Assembly (NCBI RefSeq): GCF_041435355.1
Contig: NZ_CP108442.1
Coordinates: forward strand, 744,001-808,000
Direction: 5' to 3'
DNA length: 64,000 nt
DNA from: Streptomyces sp. NBC_01276
GTDB lineage: Bacteria; Actinomycetota; Actinomycetes; Streptomycetales; Streptomycetaceae
Of this stretch, positions 48,636 to 56,510 are shown piece by piece. Numbering within the stretch: the first letter of the stretch is position 1; each line of letters begins with the position of its first letter. Below the pieces are notes generated by a model. The model did no database searches, was not told the DNA's origin, and was given only the letters and a program-made list of their open reading frames with translations. Made by a program: the position numbers and the translations under genes.

Positions 48636-51306
48636 GACCGCCGACGGCCCGGACCTCGCACCGGACACCGTCTCGGATCCCCTGGAACCTCTTCCCCTGC
48701 TCCGCCGCGAACTGCATACGGGCCCCCTGGGCCTGTCGAGCCGGGAGGCGGCACGGCGGCTGTCCGTCCACGGCCCCAACGAGGTCCGCCGCACCGCCCG
48801 GACGAGCGTCTTCAGAGAATTGCTGCGGCAACTGGTCCACCCGCTGGCTCTGCTGTTGTGGGCCGCTGCAGCACTCGCGTTCACCGCCGCCATCGCGGTG
48901 CTCGGCTGGGCGATCGTCGCGGTCATCCTCGTCAACGTCGGCTTTGCCCTCGTACAGGAACGGCAGGCCGAGAAAGCCGTCGAGACCCTGGCCCGCTATC
49001 TTCCCTCGCAGGCCCAGGTGATCCGCGACGGACAGGCACAGCACGTCCCGGCCCGTGACCTGGTCCCCGGAGACCTCATCGCCCTCGACGAAGGCGAGCG
49101 GATACCCGCCGACGCCCGCCTGACGGAGGGAGGAATCGAGGCCGACCTCTCCATGCTGACGGGCGAGTCCACCCCGGTCGAGCGTCTTGCCGGCCCGGGG
49201 CTGGAAGGCCTTTCCCTGCTGCAGGAGCCCAACCTCGTCTTCAGCGGTACCACTGCCACCGAGGGGCAGGCACAGGCGATCGTCTTCGCCACCGGCGACC
49301 ACACCGAGCTCGGCCGGATAGCCGCTCTCAGCCAGCGCACCCGCCGAGAGCCGAGCCCACTGGAGCAGCAGGTCAAGAAGGTCGCCTGGCTGATCGCAGC
49401 GGTCGCGGTCGCCATGGGGGCCGTGTTCCTCGTGACCGGAGTCGCGGTCGGCCTGCCGTTGACCGACTCGCTGATGTTCGCCATCGGCCTGCTCGTCGCC
49501 AACGTGCCCGAAGGACTGCTGCCCACCATCACCCTCGCCCTCGCCGTGGGCGTACGGGTGCTCGCCCGGCAGGGCGCGGTGGTCAAGCGGCTGAGCGCCG
49601 TGGAAACCCTCGGATCCACCAACGTCATCTGCACCGACAAGACCGGCACGCTCACCCGCAACCAGATGCGCCTCCACTCCACATGGACCCCGCCGTACGA
49701 GGCGGCAAGCGGTTCGGAGACCGCCGAACTGGTCCGGGCCGCCGCCCGGTGCACCACCGTCACCCGTGAGAGCGACGGCACGCTGCAAGGCGACCCGACC
49801 GAAATCGCGCTGGTGGAGGGAGCCGCACAGCACACTGCGCCCCTTGACCTGGCCGACCGGGACGCCCACCGACGAGCCTCCTTCCGCTTCGACCCGCGCC
49901 TGCGGCGCATGTCGGTCATCCACGACGGGAAACGCGGAAGGCCACGGGTGACCGTCAAGGGCGCCCCCGAAGCCGTCCTCGCACTGCTGGCCGAAGGAGA
50001 GCCGACCGGCGAGGCCCAGGGGGCCGCCGACACTCTGGCGGCGGACGGCATGCGGGTGCTGGCCGTCGCGGTACGCGAACTGCCGCCCGGGACCGGGGCA
50101 GAGCCTTGGCGGCGGCAGGACGTCGAGCGGGACCTGCACCTCCTCGGGCTCGTGGGCCTGTACGACCCGCCGCGCCCGGAAGTCGCCGCCGCGGTCCGGC
50201 GCTGCCACGAAGCGGGCCTCACCGTCCACATCGTCACCGGTGACAACGGAGCCACCGCCGCCGCCGTGGCCCGCGCCGTCGGCATCGGTACACCGAACCT
50301 CCAAGTGGTCGCCCAGTCCGAGGCGATCGACGACCACGAGCTCGACCACCTCCTGCGCCAGGACGGTACGGAGATCGTCTTCTCCCGTGCCTCGCCCGAG
50401 ACCAAGCTGAAAGTGGCGGATGCCCTGCGGGCACACGGCCAGATCGTGGCCATGACCGGCGACGGAGTGAACGACGCGCCGGCCCTGCACCGCGCTCACA
50501 TCGGCGTGGCCATGGGACTCTCGGGCACCGACGTCGCCCGCGAGGCGTCGACCATGGTCCTGACCGACGACAACTTCGCCACGATCGTCACCGCGATCGA
50601 GTCGGGCCGCCGTGTCTACGACAACGTCCGGAAGTTCATCGTCTACATCTTCGCCCACCTCACCCCCGAGGTCGTGCCCTTCCTCGTGTTCGCCCTCTCC
50701 GCAGGGTCCGTACCGCTACCGCTGACCGTCCTGCAGATCCTCGCCATCGACCTGGGGACCGAGACCCTGCCGGCCCTTGCCCTCGGCCGTGAGCGCGCCG
50801 AGCCGGGGATCATGTCCCGACCGCCCCGGCCCGGTTCCCAGAGCGTGATCAACAAGGACATGCTCGTGCGCAGCTGGGGCTGGCTCGGCACCGTCTCCGC
50901 CGCCCTCGTCATGACCGCCTTCTTCTACGTGCTGTGGCGTGCGGGCTGGCACCCCGGCGACCCCACCGGACCCGGAACCCCCCTGCACCACGCTTACCTC
51001 ACCGCGACCACCGCCACCTTCGCGGGAATCGTCACCTGCCAGGTCGGCACGGCCATCGCCGCCCGCACCGACCACGCGGCCCTGCACGACATCGGCTTCT
51101 TCACCAACCCACTGCTGCTCGCCGGCATCGCCTTCGAACTCGTCTTCACCGCGACGCTCGTGTACGCGCCGCCACTCCAGAACCTCTTCGGCACGGCCGC
51201 CCTCCCGCTGGACGTCGTCCTCCTCATCGCTGCCTTCCCGCCGCTGGTCTGGGGAAGCGACGAGATCCGACGCTGGGCGCGACGCCGGCACCACCGCTAC
51301 TCCTGA
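48628..51306 (+). CDS. CtpF-like P2-type cation ATPase
   Basis: An 892-residue cation-transporting P-type ATPase. The actuator loop has LTGES (about 174-178). Helix M4 carries NVPEGLLPT, the phosphorylated Asp337 lies in [17 protein letters not shown] is the nucleotide-binding motif, and [12 protein letters not shown] lies near residue 607. M5-M10 follow with the P2-type LTPEVVPF and [16 protein letters not shown] motifs. Closest known functional relatives are Ca2+/Na+,K+-type pumps; CtpF is a DosR-regulon member in M. tuberculosis. GTG 48628 overlaps the previous gene. All catalytic motifs are intact. Confidence 0.92.
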   Translation: MTETADGPDLAPDTVSDPLEPLPLLRRELHTGPLGLSSREAARRLSVHGPNEVRRTARTSVFRELLRQLVHPLALLLWAAAALAFTAAIAVLGWAIVAVILVNVGFALVQERQAEKAVETLARYLPSQAQVIRDGQAQHVPARDLVPGDLIALDEGERIPADARLTEGGIEADLSMLTGESTPVERLAGPGLEGLSLLQEPNLVFSGTTATEGQAQAIVFATGDHTELGRIAALSQRTRREPSPLEQQVKKVAWLIAAVAVAMGAVFLVTGVAVGLPLTDSLMFAIGLLVANVPEGLLPTITLALAVGVRVLARQGAVVKRLSAVETLGSTNVICTDKTGTLTRNQMRLHSTWTPPYEAASGSETAELVRAAARCTTVTRESDGTLQGDPTEIALVEGAAQHTAPLDLADRDAHRRASFRFDPRLRRMSVIHDGKRGRPRVTVKGAPEAVLALLAEGEPTGEAQGAADTLAADGMRVLAVAVRELPPGTGAEPWRRQDVERDLHLLGLVGLYDPPRPEVAAAVRRCHEAGLTVHIVTGDNGATAAAVARAVGIGTPNLQVVAQSEAIDDHELDHLLRQDGTEIVFSRASPETKLKVADALRAHGQIVAMTGDGVNDAPALHRAHIGVAMGLSGTDVAREASTMVLTDDNFATIVTAIESGRRVYDNVRKFIVYIFAHLTPEVVPFLVFALSAGSVPLPLTVLQILAIDLGTETLPALALGRERAEPGIMSRPPRPGSQSVINKDMLVRSWGWLGTVSAALVMTAFFYVLWRAGWHPGDPTGPGTPLHHAYLTATTATFAGIVTCQVGTAIAARTDHAALHDIGFFTNPLLLAGIAFELVFTATLVYAPPLQNLFGTAALPLDVVLLIAAFPPLVWGSDEIRRWARRRHHRYS

Positions 51307-51324
51307 TCCGACCAGAGGCACACC

Positions 51325-51609
51325 ATGTCGCACACGTCTGAATGGAAGACCCACGTCTACCTCTTCGAGGAAGAGCACACGACCAAGGTCCGCGTCGAGC
51401 TCGACACAGGCACCACTCGTCTCACGGGCCATGGCACCGCTCGCTGCAACCCGACGGACAAGGACGTGCCCGAGATCGGCGACGAACTCGCGGCCGCCCG
51501 GGCGCTGGAGAACCTGGCGGAGCAGCTCAGGCGGACCGCCTACGGCGACATGGCAGCAGCCGGGGCCGCACCGCAGCACGCTCCGCACACGGCGTACGCC
51601 CTTGAGTGA
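51325..51609 (+). CDS. DUF1876 (Rv1738/Rv2632c-like) protein
   Basis: A 94-residue small protein of the DUF1876 family. Recognisable are the WKTHVYLFEEEHTTKVRVEL strands and the family signature ARCNPTDKDVPEIGDELAAA followed by RALENLAEQL. The relative Rv1738 of M. tuberculosis is among the most strongly hypoxia-induced genes and has a fold like ribosome hibernation factors. It begins 18 nt after the P-type ATPase gene and shares its orientation. The C-terminal 20 residues are Ala-rich and non-conserved. Confidence 0.87.
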   Translation: MSHTSEWKTHVYLFEEEHTTKVRVELDTGTTRLTGHGTARCNPTDKDVPEIGDELAAARALENLAEQLRRTAYGDMAAAGAAPQHAPHTAYALE

Positions 51610-51658
51610 GCGGGCGGATCTCCGGCAGAGAGCCCGGCAGCGAGCTCAGACCGGACCC

Positions 51659-51803
51659 ATGGGCGACGGGCCGGCGATCGAGCTGAGCGGCCTGACCAAG
51701 AGGTACGGGCCGGCTCGGGCTGGTGCGGGCGATGCAGCACGATCCGCAACTGGTGGTTCTTCTGGCTCACATGGTGCTCCGGCGCAGAGACCTCGCGCCC
51801 TGA
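51659..51803 (+). pseudogene. Remnant of an ABC transporter ATPase
   Basis: ATG 51659 begins an ABC ATPase-like start (AIELSGLTKRYGPA). After about 20 codons the neighbouring frame continues with LGLVRAMQHDPQLVVLL, which normally lies just before Walker B, and stops at TGA 51801-51803. Walker A, the Q-loop and the signature motif are all absent, so some 100 residues have been deleted. The remnant resembles DrrA-type drug-export ATPases. It marks another deletion in this region. Confidence 0.65.
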
Positions 51804-52072
51804 GCGGGAGCCGCCGACCATCTGCACGTGTCCCATGGCGGCGACCGGGTCGCGCACCGTCCACCGCAGTTCCGGCCATTCCAAGGGATGGGAAGTCATC
51901 GAAGTGGCGAGACCGTCTCGAACACGGCCCAGCCGCGATCCGGTATCGGGTTGGCCCAACCGAAGTCGCGTACGGGGGTGGGACCGCCGGAAGCCTTGGA
52001 TCCGGATGCGGCCGCGGGAATGCCGTCCGGACGTGTGCCCGCATCGCTCGACCGACCGGCCCTGCGGGCCGC
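51804..52072. other. Non-coding stretch after the ABC remnant
   Basis: About 270 nt with no supported gene. It lies between the dead ABC fragment on the plus strand and the end of the BON fragment on the minus strand. No terminator hairpin stood out. Confidence 0.35.
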
Positions 52073-52234
52073 TCAGCTTTGATCGGCCACGGCGCAGGTG
52101 AGTCCGTTGTCGACGTCGACGACGCCATCGACGCTCTGGCAGAGGTGAACGATCACGGGCAGCAGTCCGGGCTGCGGCACGGTGCCACTGAGCCTCACCA
52201 GGCCGTCGTCGACTTCGACGGTGATGGCGGGCCT
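52073..52234 (-). pseudogene. Orphan BON domain in frame after a CBS-BON stop codon
   Basis: Directly after the TGA (52235-52237) of the CBS-BON gene, the same frame continues for 53 codons and then stops at 52073-52075. The translation AITVEVDDGLVRLSGTVPQP, then QSVDGVVDVDNGL, is a recognisable BON domain. It has no start codon or ribosome binding site of its own. Either a stop mutation has cut off a second BON domain or a duplicate gene end was fused here. Readthrough would give a CBS-CBS-BON-BON protein. Confidence 0.65.
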
Positions 52235-52867
52235 TCAGGGGGTGAAGTGGGCGGTGAAGTCCGCCTTGACGTCGACGACGCCCGGTACGGTGCCGGCGGC
52301 GCGTACGACGATGTCTTCCATCGCGGGGTCCGGCAGAGACCCGCTGAGGTAGGCGATGCCGTTGGCGACGTGGACGTGCACCTCGACGGGACCGTGCGCG
52401 CGGACGTGCCCTTCGGCGGGAACGTGCGGCATCAGCTGGAGCATGATCAGTTCGCGGATCTCGGCGCCGATGTCCTCGTCCGGGCGCAGGAAGACCTTGA
52501 GCAGGTCGCCGCGGCTGACGACGCCGACGAGGCGGCCGCCGCCGTCGATTACGGGAAGGCGCTTGAGGTGCCCGCGGGCCATCAAACGCGCCGCGGTAGG
52601 GATGGTGGCGTCCTTCGTCACCGTCACGGCCGGGCGGGTCATCAGCTGCTCGGCGGTGGTGTCGTGGGCCGTGTCGGTGCCTTGGGGCCTGAGCAGCAGG
52701 TCGGCCTCGGAGACGACACCGACCACCTGTCCGTCCGGGGCGAGGACGGGGAGCGCGCTGACGTTCCACATCCGCAGCGCTTCCACGATGTCCTTGAACG
52801 CGGTCCCCCGGTCGATGGAGATCACGGCGTGCGTCATCACGTCCTCGACGTTGCGCAGGTGTTTCAT
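52235..52867 (-). CDS. CBS-pair plus BON domain protein (copy 2)
   Basis: A 210-residue stress protein with CBS motifs at about 8-65 (VEDVMTHAVISIDRGTAFKD) and 82-140 (LMTRPAVTVTKDATIPTA), and a BON domain at about 150-208 (VHVANGIAYLSGSLPDP). GAGGAGG lies just ahead of ATG 52867. It lies 45 nt after the universal stress protein gene at 52913, which is upstream on the same strand, so the two form one unit with the CBS-BON gene at 53816. An in-frame BON fragment follows its stop. CBS domains of this group probably bind adenine nucleotides. Confidence 0.88.
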   Translation of the reverse strand: MKHLRNVEDVMTHAVISIDRGTAFKDIVEALRMWNVSALPVLAPDGQVVGVVSEADLLLRPQGTDTAHDTTAEQLMTRPAVTVTKDATIPTAARLMARGHLKRLPVIDGGGRLVGVVSRGDLLKVFLRPDEDIGAEIRELIMLQLMPHVPAEGHVRAHGPVEVHVHVANGIAYLSGSLPDPAMEDIVVRAAGTVPGVVDVKADFTAHFTP

Positions 52868-52912
52868 GGTCTTCCTCCTCGATGGAACGGCCGTTCACCG
52901 CTTTCCGCTCCT

Positions 52913-53782
52913 TCAGTCGTGGGCGATGACGGCCACGGGGGCCGCCGCGTGGTGCAGGACCGCGTGGGCGACCGAGCCGAGGTGCACACCGAGGGGGAAG
53001 CGGCGCACGTGGCGTCCCACGACGACGAGTCCCGCGCCCTGCGAGGCCCGGACGAGATGCTCGCCCGCCGATCCCCTGAACACGGTGTGGCTGACGTTCA
53101 CGTCGGGGAACTTGTGCTGCCATGGCAGCAGCATGTCGTCCATCATGTGGGTGACGCTCCTGCCGATGTCCCGTTCGTTGTCCGGGTCGAAGAAGGGGAC
53201 GTAGCTGTAGGCGGCCGGCATCTTCCAGCCGTGCACGGCTCGCAAGGGGCTCTCGCGCCGGGCCGCCTCTTCGAAGGCGAAAGCGAGTACCCGGTCGCAC
53301 GCTTCGTGGATGTCGACGCCTACGACGACCTCGGCACCGGAGCCGGTGCGCGGCCCGTCCGGGTCGTCGGCGATACGAACGAGGACGACCGGCGTGTCGG
53401 TCGCGACCAGGGTGGACATGGCCACCGAGCCGACTGTGAAACCGACCAGGCCGCCCAGGCCACGCGATCCCAGGACGAGCAGCCCGGCGTCGGCGGCCTC
53501 TGCCGCAAGGGCGGCTGCCGGCCGGGCCTTCAGGCAGCGGGTCGTGACCTCCAGGTTCGGGTGGCGCCCGTGCAGCTCCTGCGCGGCTTCGGTCAGGGCC
53601 TGGTCCGCCCAGCGGTCCACGTCCTGGCGGCCCAAGCCGGGGAACACCGGGTCCAACGGCCAGTCAACGGCGTGCACGAGGCGCAGCGGAACCTCCCGCA
53701 GGACGGCCTCCCGCGCGGCCCAGCGTGCTGCCGCACGGCTCTCCGGAGAGCCGTCGACGCCGACGGTCACGTGGTCTTTCAT
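52913..53782 (-). CDS. Tandem universal stress protein
   Basis: A 289-residue protein with two USP domains. Domain 1 begins TVGVDGSPESRAA and has the ATP loop VLGSRGLGGLVGFTVGSVAM. Domain 2 begins VVVGVDIHEACDR and has VVVGRHVRRFPLGVHLGSVA, in which the glycine pattern is weaker, so domain 2 may not bind ATP. Such tandem USPs (for example Rv2623) are prominent in mycobacterial dormancy. It lies 33 nt after the CBS-BON gene (53816) and 45 nt before copy 2. ATG 53782. Confidence 0.9.
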   Translation of the reverse strand: MKDHVTVGVDGSPESRAAARWAAREAVLREVPLRLVHAVDWPLDPVFPGLGRQDVDRWADQALTEAAQELHGRHPNLEVTTRCLKARPAAALAAEAADAGLLVLGSRGLGGLVGFTVGSVAMSTLVATDTPVVLVRIADDPDGPRTGSGAEVVVGVDIHEACDRVLAFAFEEAARRESPLRAVHGWKMPAAYSYVPFFDPDNERDIGRSVTHMMDDMLLPWQHKFPDVNVSHTVFRGSAGEHLVRASQGAGLVVVGRHVRRFPLGVHLGSVAHAVLHHAAAPVAVIAHD

Positions 53783-53815
53783 GGCTGCGATTCCCTTCGT
53801 GCGGTCCGGCGTTCA

Positions 53816-54484
53816 TCACCACGGCATTGCGCGCCGCGCCTGGTCCGCGTGTATGCCTGCCGTGTCGTCGGTGCGGGCGGTGACGTGTGCTGCCACAGCG
53901 ACGACCCCGTCCAGCTGTTCGACGAGGCTGAGCAGTGCAGGGAGCTGGCTCCGGCGCCCGACCTGGCCGTCCAGGGTGACGATGCCGTCCACCACATGGA
54001 CCTCGACATCGCCGGCCGGCACACCGAGCACCTCCGTGAGGACCTCGCCGGTGACACGTCGGCTTATCTCGGAGTCCGGGCGCAGGAACATGCGGAGCAG
54101 GTCCCGGCGGGTGACGATGCCGACGAGCCGGTCCTCCACGTCCACGACGGGGAGCCGTTCGATACCCCGGCGGGTCATCAGCCTGGCGGCGTCAGCCACT
54201 GTCTCTTCGGCGTGGACGGCGACCGCGGGCGCGGACATGACGTCACCCGCGGTAGGGGGCCCAGTCGCTGCAATGCCCTGCTCAGAGAGATCGGACCCCG
54301 GCACTGTGTGGGCCAGCAGGTCCGTCTGCGATACGACGCCCACCACGCGGTCCTCGTCGTCCAGGACAGGGACACCGGAGATGTCGTACTGGGCGAGGAG
54401 CTTCGCGACGTCCTTGAAGCCGGTGCCCGGAACCACGGAGACCACCTCGTCAGACATCAGGTCCGCCACCTTGAGATGCTTCAT
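53816..54484 (-). CDS. CBS-pair plus BON domain protein (copy 3)
   Basis: A 222-residue protein: CBS 1 (VADLMSDEVVSVVPGTGFKD), a linker, CBS 2 (VMSAPAVAVHAEETVADA) and BON (about 155-210, VHVVDGIVTLDGQVGRR). The C-terminal 15 residues are non-conserved. AGGAGGAGGG lies just ahead of ATG 54484. It is the first gene of a minus-strand unit with the tandem USP and CBS copy 2, divergent from the USP pair at 54735. The shared gap carries DosR-type boxes, so both units are probably induced together. Confidence 0.9.
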   Translation of the reverse strand: MKHLKVADLMSDEVVSVVPGTGFKDVAKLLAQYDISGVPVLDDEDRVVGVVSQTDLLAHTVPGSDLSEQGIAATGPPTAGDVMSAPAVAVHAEETVADAARLMTRRGIERLPVVDVEDRLVGIVTRRDLLRMFLRPDSEISRRVTGEVLTEVLGVPAGDVEVHVVDGIVTLDGQVGRRSQLPALLSLVEQLDGVVAVAAHVTARTDDTAGIHADQARRAMPW

Positions 54485-54571
54485 GAGACCCTCCTCCTGC
54501 TCCGCCGTGCCGCGAGGCTGATGTCCGGTGCGGATGTGCCCACCATCCCCCGACGACCACCGGCGGATCGA

Positions 54572-54666
54572 GGGCCGAACGGGCCCGCCCGGGGGCCCGG
54601 AGGGGCCCGAGGTGCCGGGCCGCGACGATGGGGACCTTTGGTCCCGTCGGCGGTCCCGGGCGGCCC
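54572..54666. promoter_or_regulatory. DosR-type boxes in a divergent stress promoter
   Basis: GGGACCTTTGGTCCC (54631-54645) is a perfect 6-bp inverted repeat. GTCCCGGGCGGCCC (54653-54666), with a good right half only, lies 21 bp further on and 68 nt before the USP start at 54735. GGGCCGAACGGGCCC (54572-54586) lies nearer the divergent CBS-BON gene. The arrangement could serve both directions. Confidence 0.6.
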
Positions 54667-54734
54667 TCTTCCCAAAGCGGCGATGGTGCCAGCGTGAGGG
54701 GTGCCCCTCATCGGCTCCTCGGTTGGGAGGAATC

Positions 54735-55643
54735 GTGGAAAGCACATTCCGTACCCCGGATACCAGCTCGGTCACCGTCGGCGTGGACGGGTCGCAGCCG
54801 GCGCGCGTCGCTGCGCTGTGGGCCGCCAAGGAGGCCGTACGCCGGGACCGTCCGCTGCACATCGTCTACGGCGCCGACACCGATGGCAGGGCCCTGTACC
54901 TGTCGGCGGAGTCCATCGAACGGGTCCGCGTCAACGGTCAGGCGCTCCTGGACGAGACGGCGAAGGCCGTGTCGGCCGAGTACCCCGGCTTGTCCGTGAC
55001 CACGGAATTCAGCCGCGCGGGCGCCGTCGACAGTCTGCACCGGGCCGGCGGACTCCACGGCACGGTCGTGGTCGGCAACCGCGGCCTGGGCGGGTTCAAC
55101 TCGCTCATGCTCGGCTCGGTCGGGCTGGGCACCGCGGCCACCGCCATGACCCCCGTCGTCGTCGTCCGGGGCATCGACGGGGCCGAGGAGACCGGAACGG
55201 TTCTCGCGGCGATCCGCGACGAACACGACCTCCTGATCGCCCGGTACGCCGCCAAGGAAGCCGAGCTGCACAAGGCCTCGCTGCGGCTGCTGCACGTGTG
55301 GAACGTGCTCCAGTCCGTCGGCGAAGTGGTCAGCATGCTCGACGGCGTCGACGAGATCGCGAGCGGGCACGCAGAAATCCTGACGGCCGTCACGGACGTG
55401 GTCGGTGGCGAGTTCCCCGACCTGGAGATCCAGGCCGATGCGGAGAAGAGCATCTCCGTGGCCGGTGTCCTGGTCGAGGCTTCCCGTCACGCAGACCTGC
55501 TCGTCACGGGCGGCCGCCGGGTCCCAGGGCCACTCGGGCTCGCCCCCAACCTGGGCAAGGCCACGCACAGCCTGCTGCACCACGCCCACTGCCCCGTCCT
55601 CCTCATCCCCCGGACCGGCAGCGACTTCGGGAGCCAGTCATGA
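54735..55643 (+). CDS. Tandem universal stress protein
   Basis: A 302-residue protein with two USP domains. Domain 1: VTVGVDGSQPARVA, with the ATP loop VVVGNRGLGGFNSLMLGSVG. Domain 2 begins near residue 155 (TVLAAIRDEHDLLI) and has VTGGRRVPGPLGLAPNLGKA, a degenerate ATP loop. GTG 54735 has GGGAGG upstream. It overlaps the next USP gene by 4 nt. DosR-type boxes lie upstream. The role is presumably survival at low oxygen; the biochemical activity is unknown. Confidence 0.88.
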   Translation: MESTFRTPDTSSVTVGVDGSQPARVAALWAAKEAVRRDRPLHIVYGADTDGRALYLSAESIERVRVNGQALLDETAKAVSAEYPGLSVTTEFSRAGAVDSLHRAGGLHGTVVVGNRGLGGFNSLMLGSVGLGTAATAMTPVVVVRGIDGAEETGTVLAAIRDEHDLLIARYAAKEAELHKASLRLLHVWNVLQSVGEVVSMLDGVDEIASGHAEILTAVTDVVGGEFPDLEIQADAEKSISVAGVLVEASRHADLLVTGGRRVPGPLGLAPNLGKATHSLLHHAHCPVLLIPRTGSDFGSQS

Positions 55644-56503
55644 CCCTCCACCCGGCAGGAAGCCGTGACGTCGTCGTGGGCATCGACCCGGACAGGGACT
55701 GGCACCTTGCCCTGGCCTGGGCAGCCGACGAGGCACAACGGCGCCGCCTCCCGCTGCGCCTCGTGCTCGCGGTACCGCCACAGCACGACACCCATCACGT
55801 CGATGACACGCCCCGCCAGATGGCCCTGAGGCGGGCAGGATCCGACAGACTCGAACAAGCGTGCAACTGGGTGCGGGACCGCCACCCCGAGGTGGGTGTC
55901 ACCGGTGACCTGCTCGGCGGCCTCCCCGCCCCTGTCCTGGGCGGCGCGGCGCGAGAGGCCCGCATGATCGTCCTCGGCTCCCGGCACCTGAGCCGCACCG
56001 CCGAGTTCTTCAGCGCCGGTTCGCTCGTGGTTCCCGTCACCGCCCAGGCCCGTTGCCCGGTCGTCGTCGTGGGCGACGCCGAGCACATCAGCCAGCAGCC
56101 TCCCTATGTAGTCGCGGGTATCGACGGCAGCGCGTCCGCCACCGCCGCGCTCGGCTTCGCCTTCGACGAGGCCGACCTTCGCGGAGCGGGGCTGCGGGTC
56201 ATCTGCGTGTGGCAGCCGCCGCTGATCATGCCGGACGACGAGGAGGTGGCGCTGCGGGCGCAGCGCACCCTGCTCTCAGAGGCCACCGCCGGCCTGTCCG
56301 AGAAGTACCCGGACGTGCATGTGACGCACGAGGTCCTCACCGGCCACCCGGTCGAGGAACTGGCCCGGGCCGCCGAGCACGCCCTGTCCGTCGTTGTGGG
56401 CCGCCGCGGTCGCGGCGGATACACCGGCATGCGGATCGGATCCGTCGTCCACGGCCTCCTGCACCGTGCGCACTGCCCGGTGATCACCGTCCCCACCGGA
56501 TGA
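55640..56503 (+). CDS. Tandem universal stress protein
   Basis: A 287-residue protein. Domain 1 (VVVGIDPDRDWHLALAW) has IVLGSRHLSRTAEFFSAGSL, a degenerate loop. Domain 2 (VVAGIDGSASATAALGF) ends with VVVGRRGRGGYTGMRIGSVV, a good ATP-binding motif. This is the reverse of the pattern in the upstream USP, where the first domain is the better ATP binder. The gene overlaps the upstream one (ATGA) and is followed 7 nt on by the truncated P-type ATPase gene, so the three are one unit. Confidence 0.88.
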   Translation: MTLHPAGSRDVVVGIDPDRDWHLALAWAADEAQRRRLPLRLVLAVPPQHDTHHVDDTPRQMALRRAGSDRLEQACNWVRDRHPEVGVTGDLLGGLPAPVLGGAAREARMIVLGSRHLSRTAEFFSAGSLVVPVTAQARCPVVVVGDAEHISQQPPYVVAGIDGSASATAALGFAFDEADLRGAGLRVICVWQPPLIMPDDEEVALRAQRTLLSEATAGLSEKYPDVHVTHEVLTGHPVEELARAAEHALSVVVGRRGRGGYTGMRIGSVVHGLLHRAHCPVITVPTG

Positions 56504-56510
56504 CACCGCG

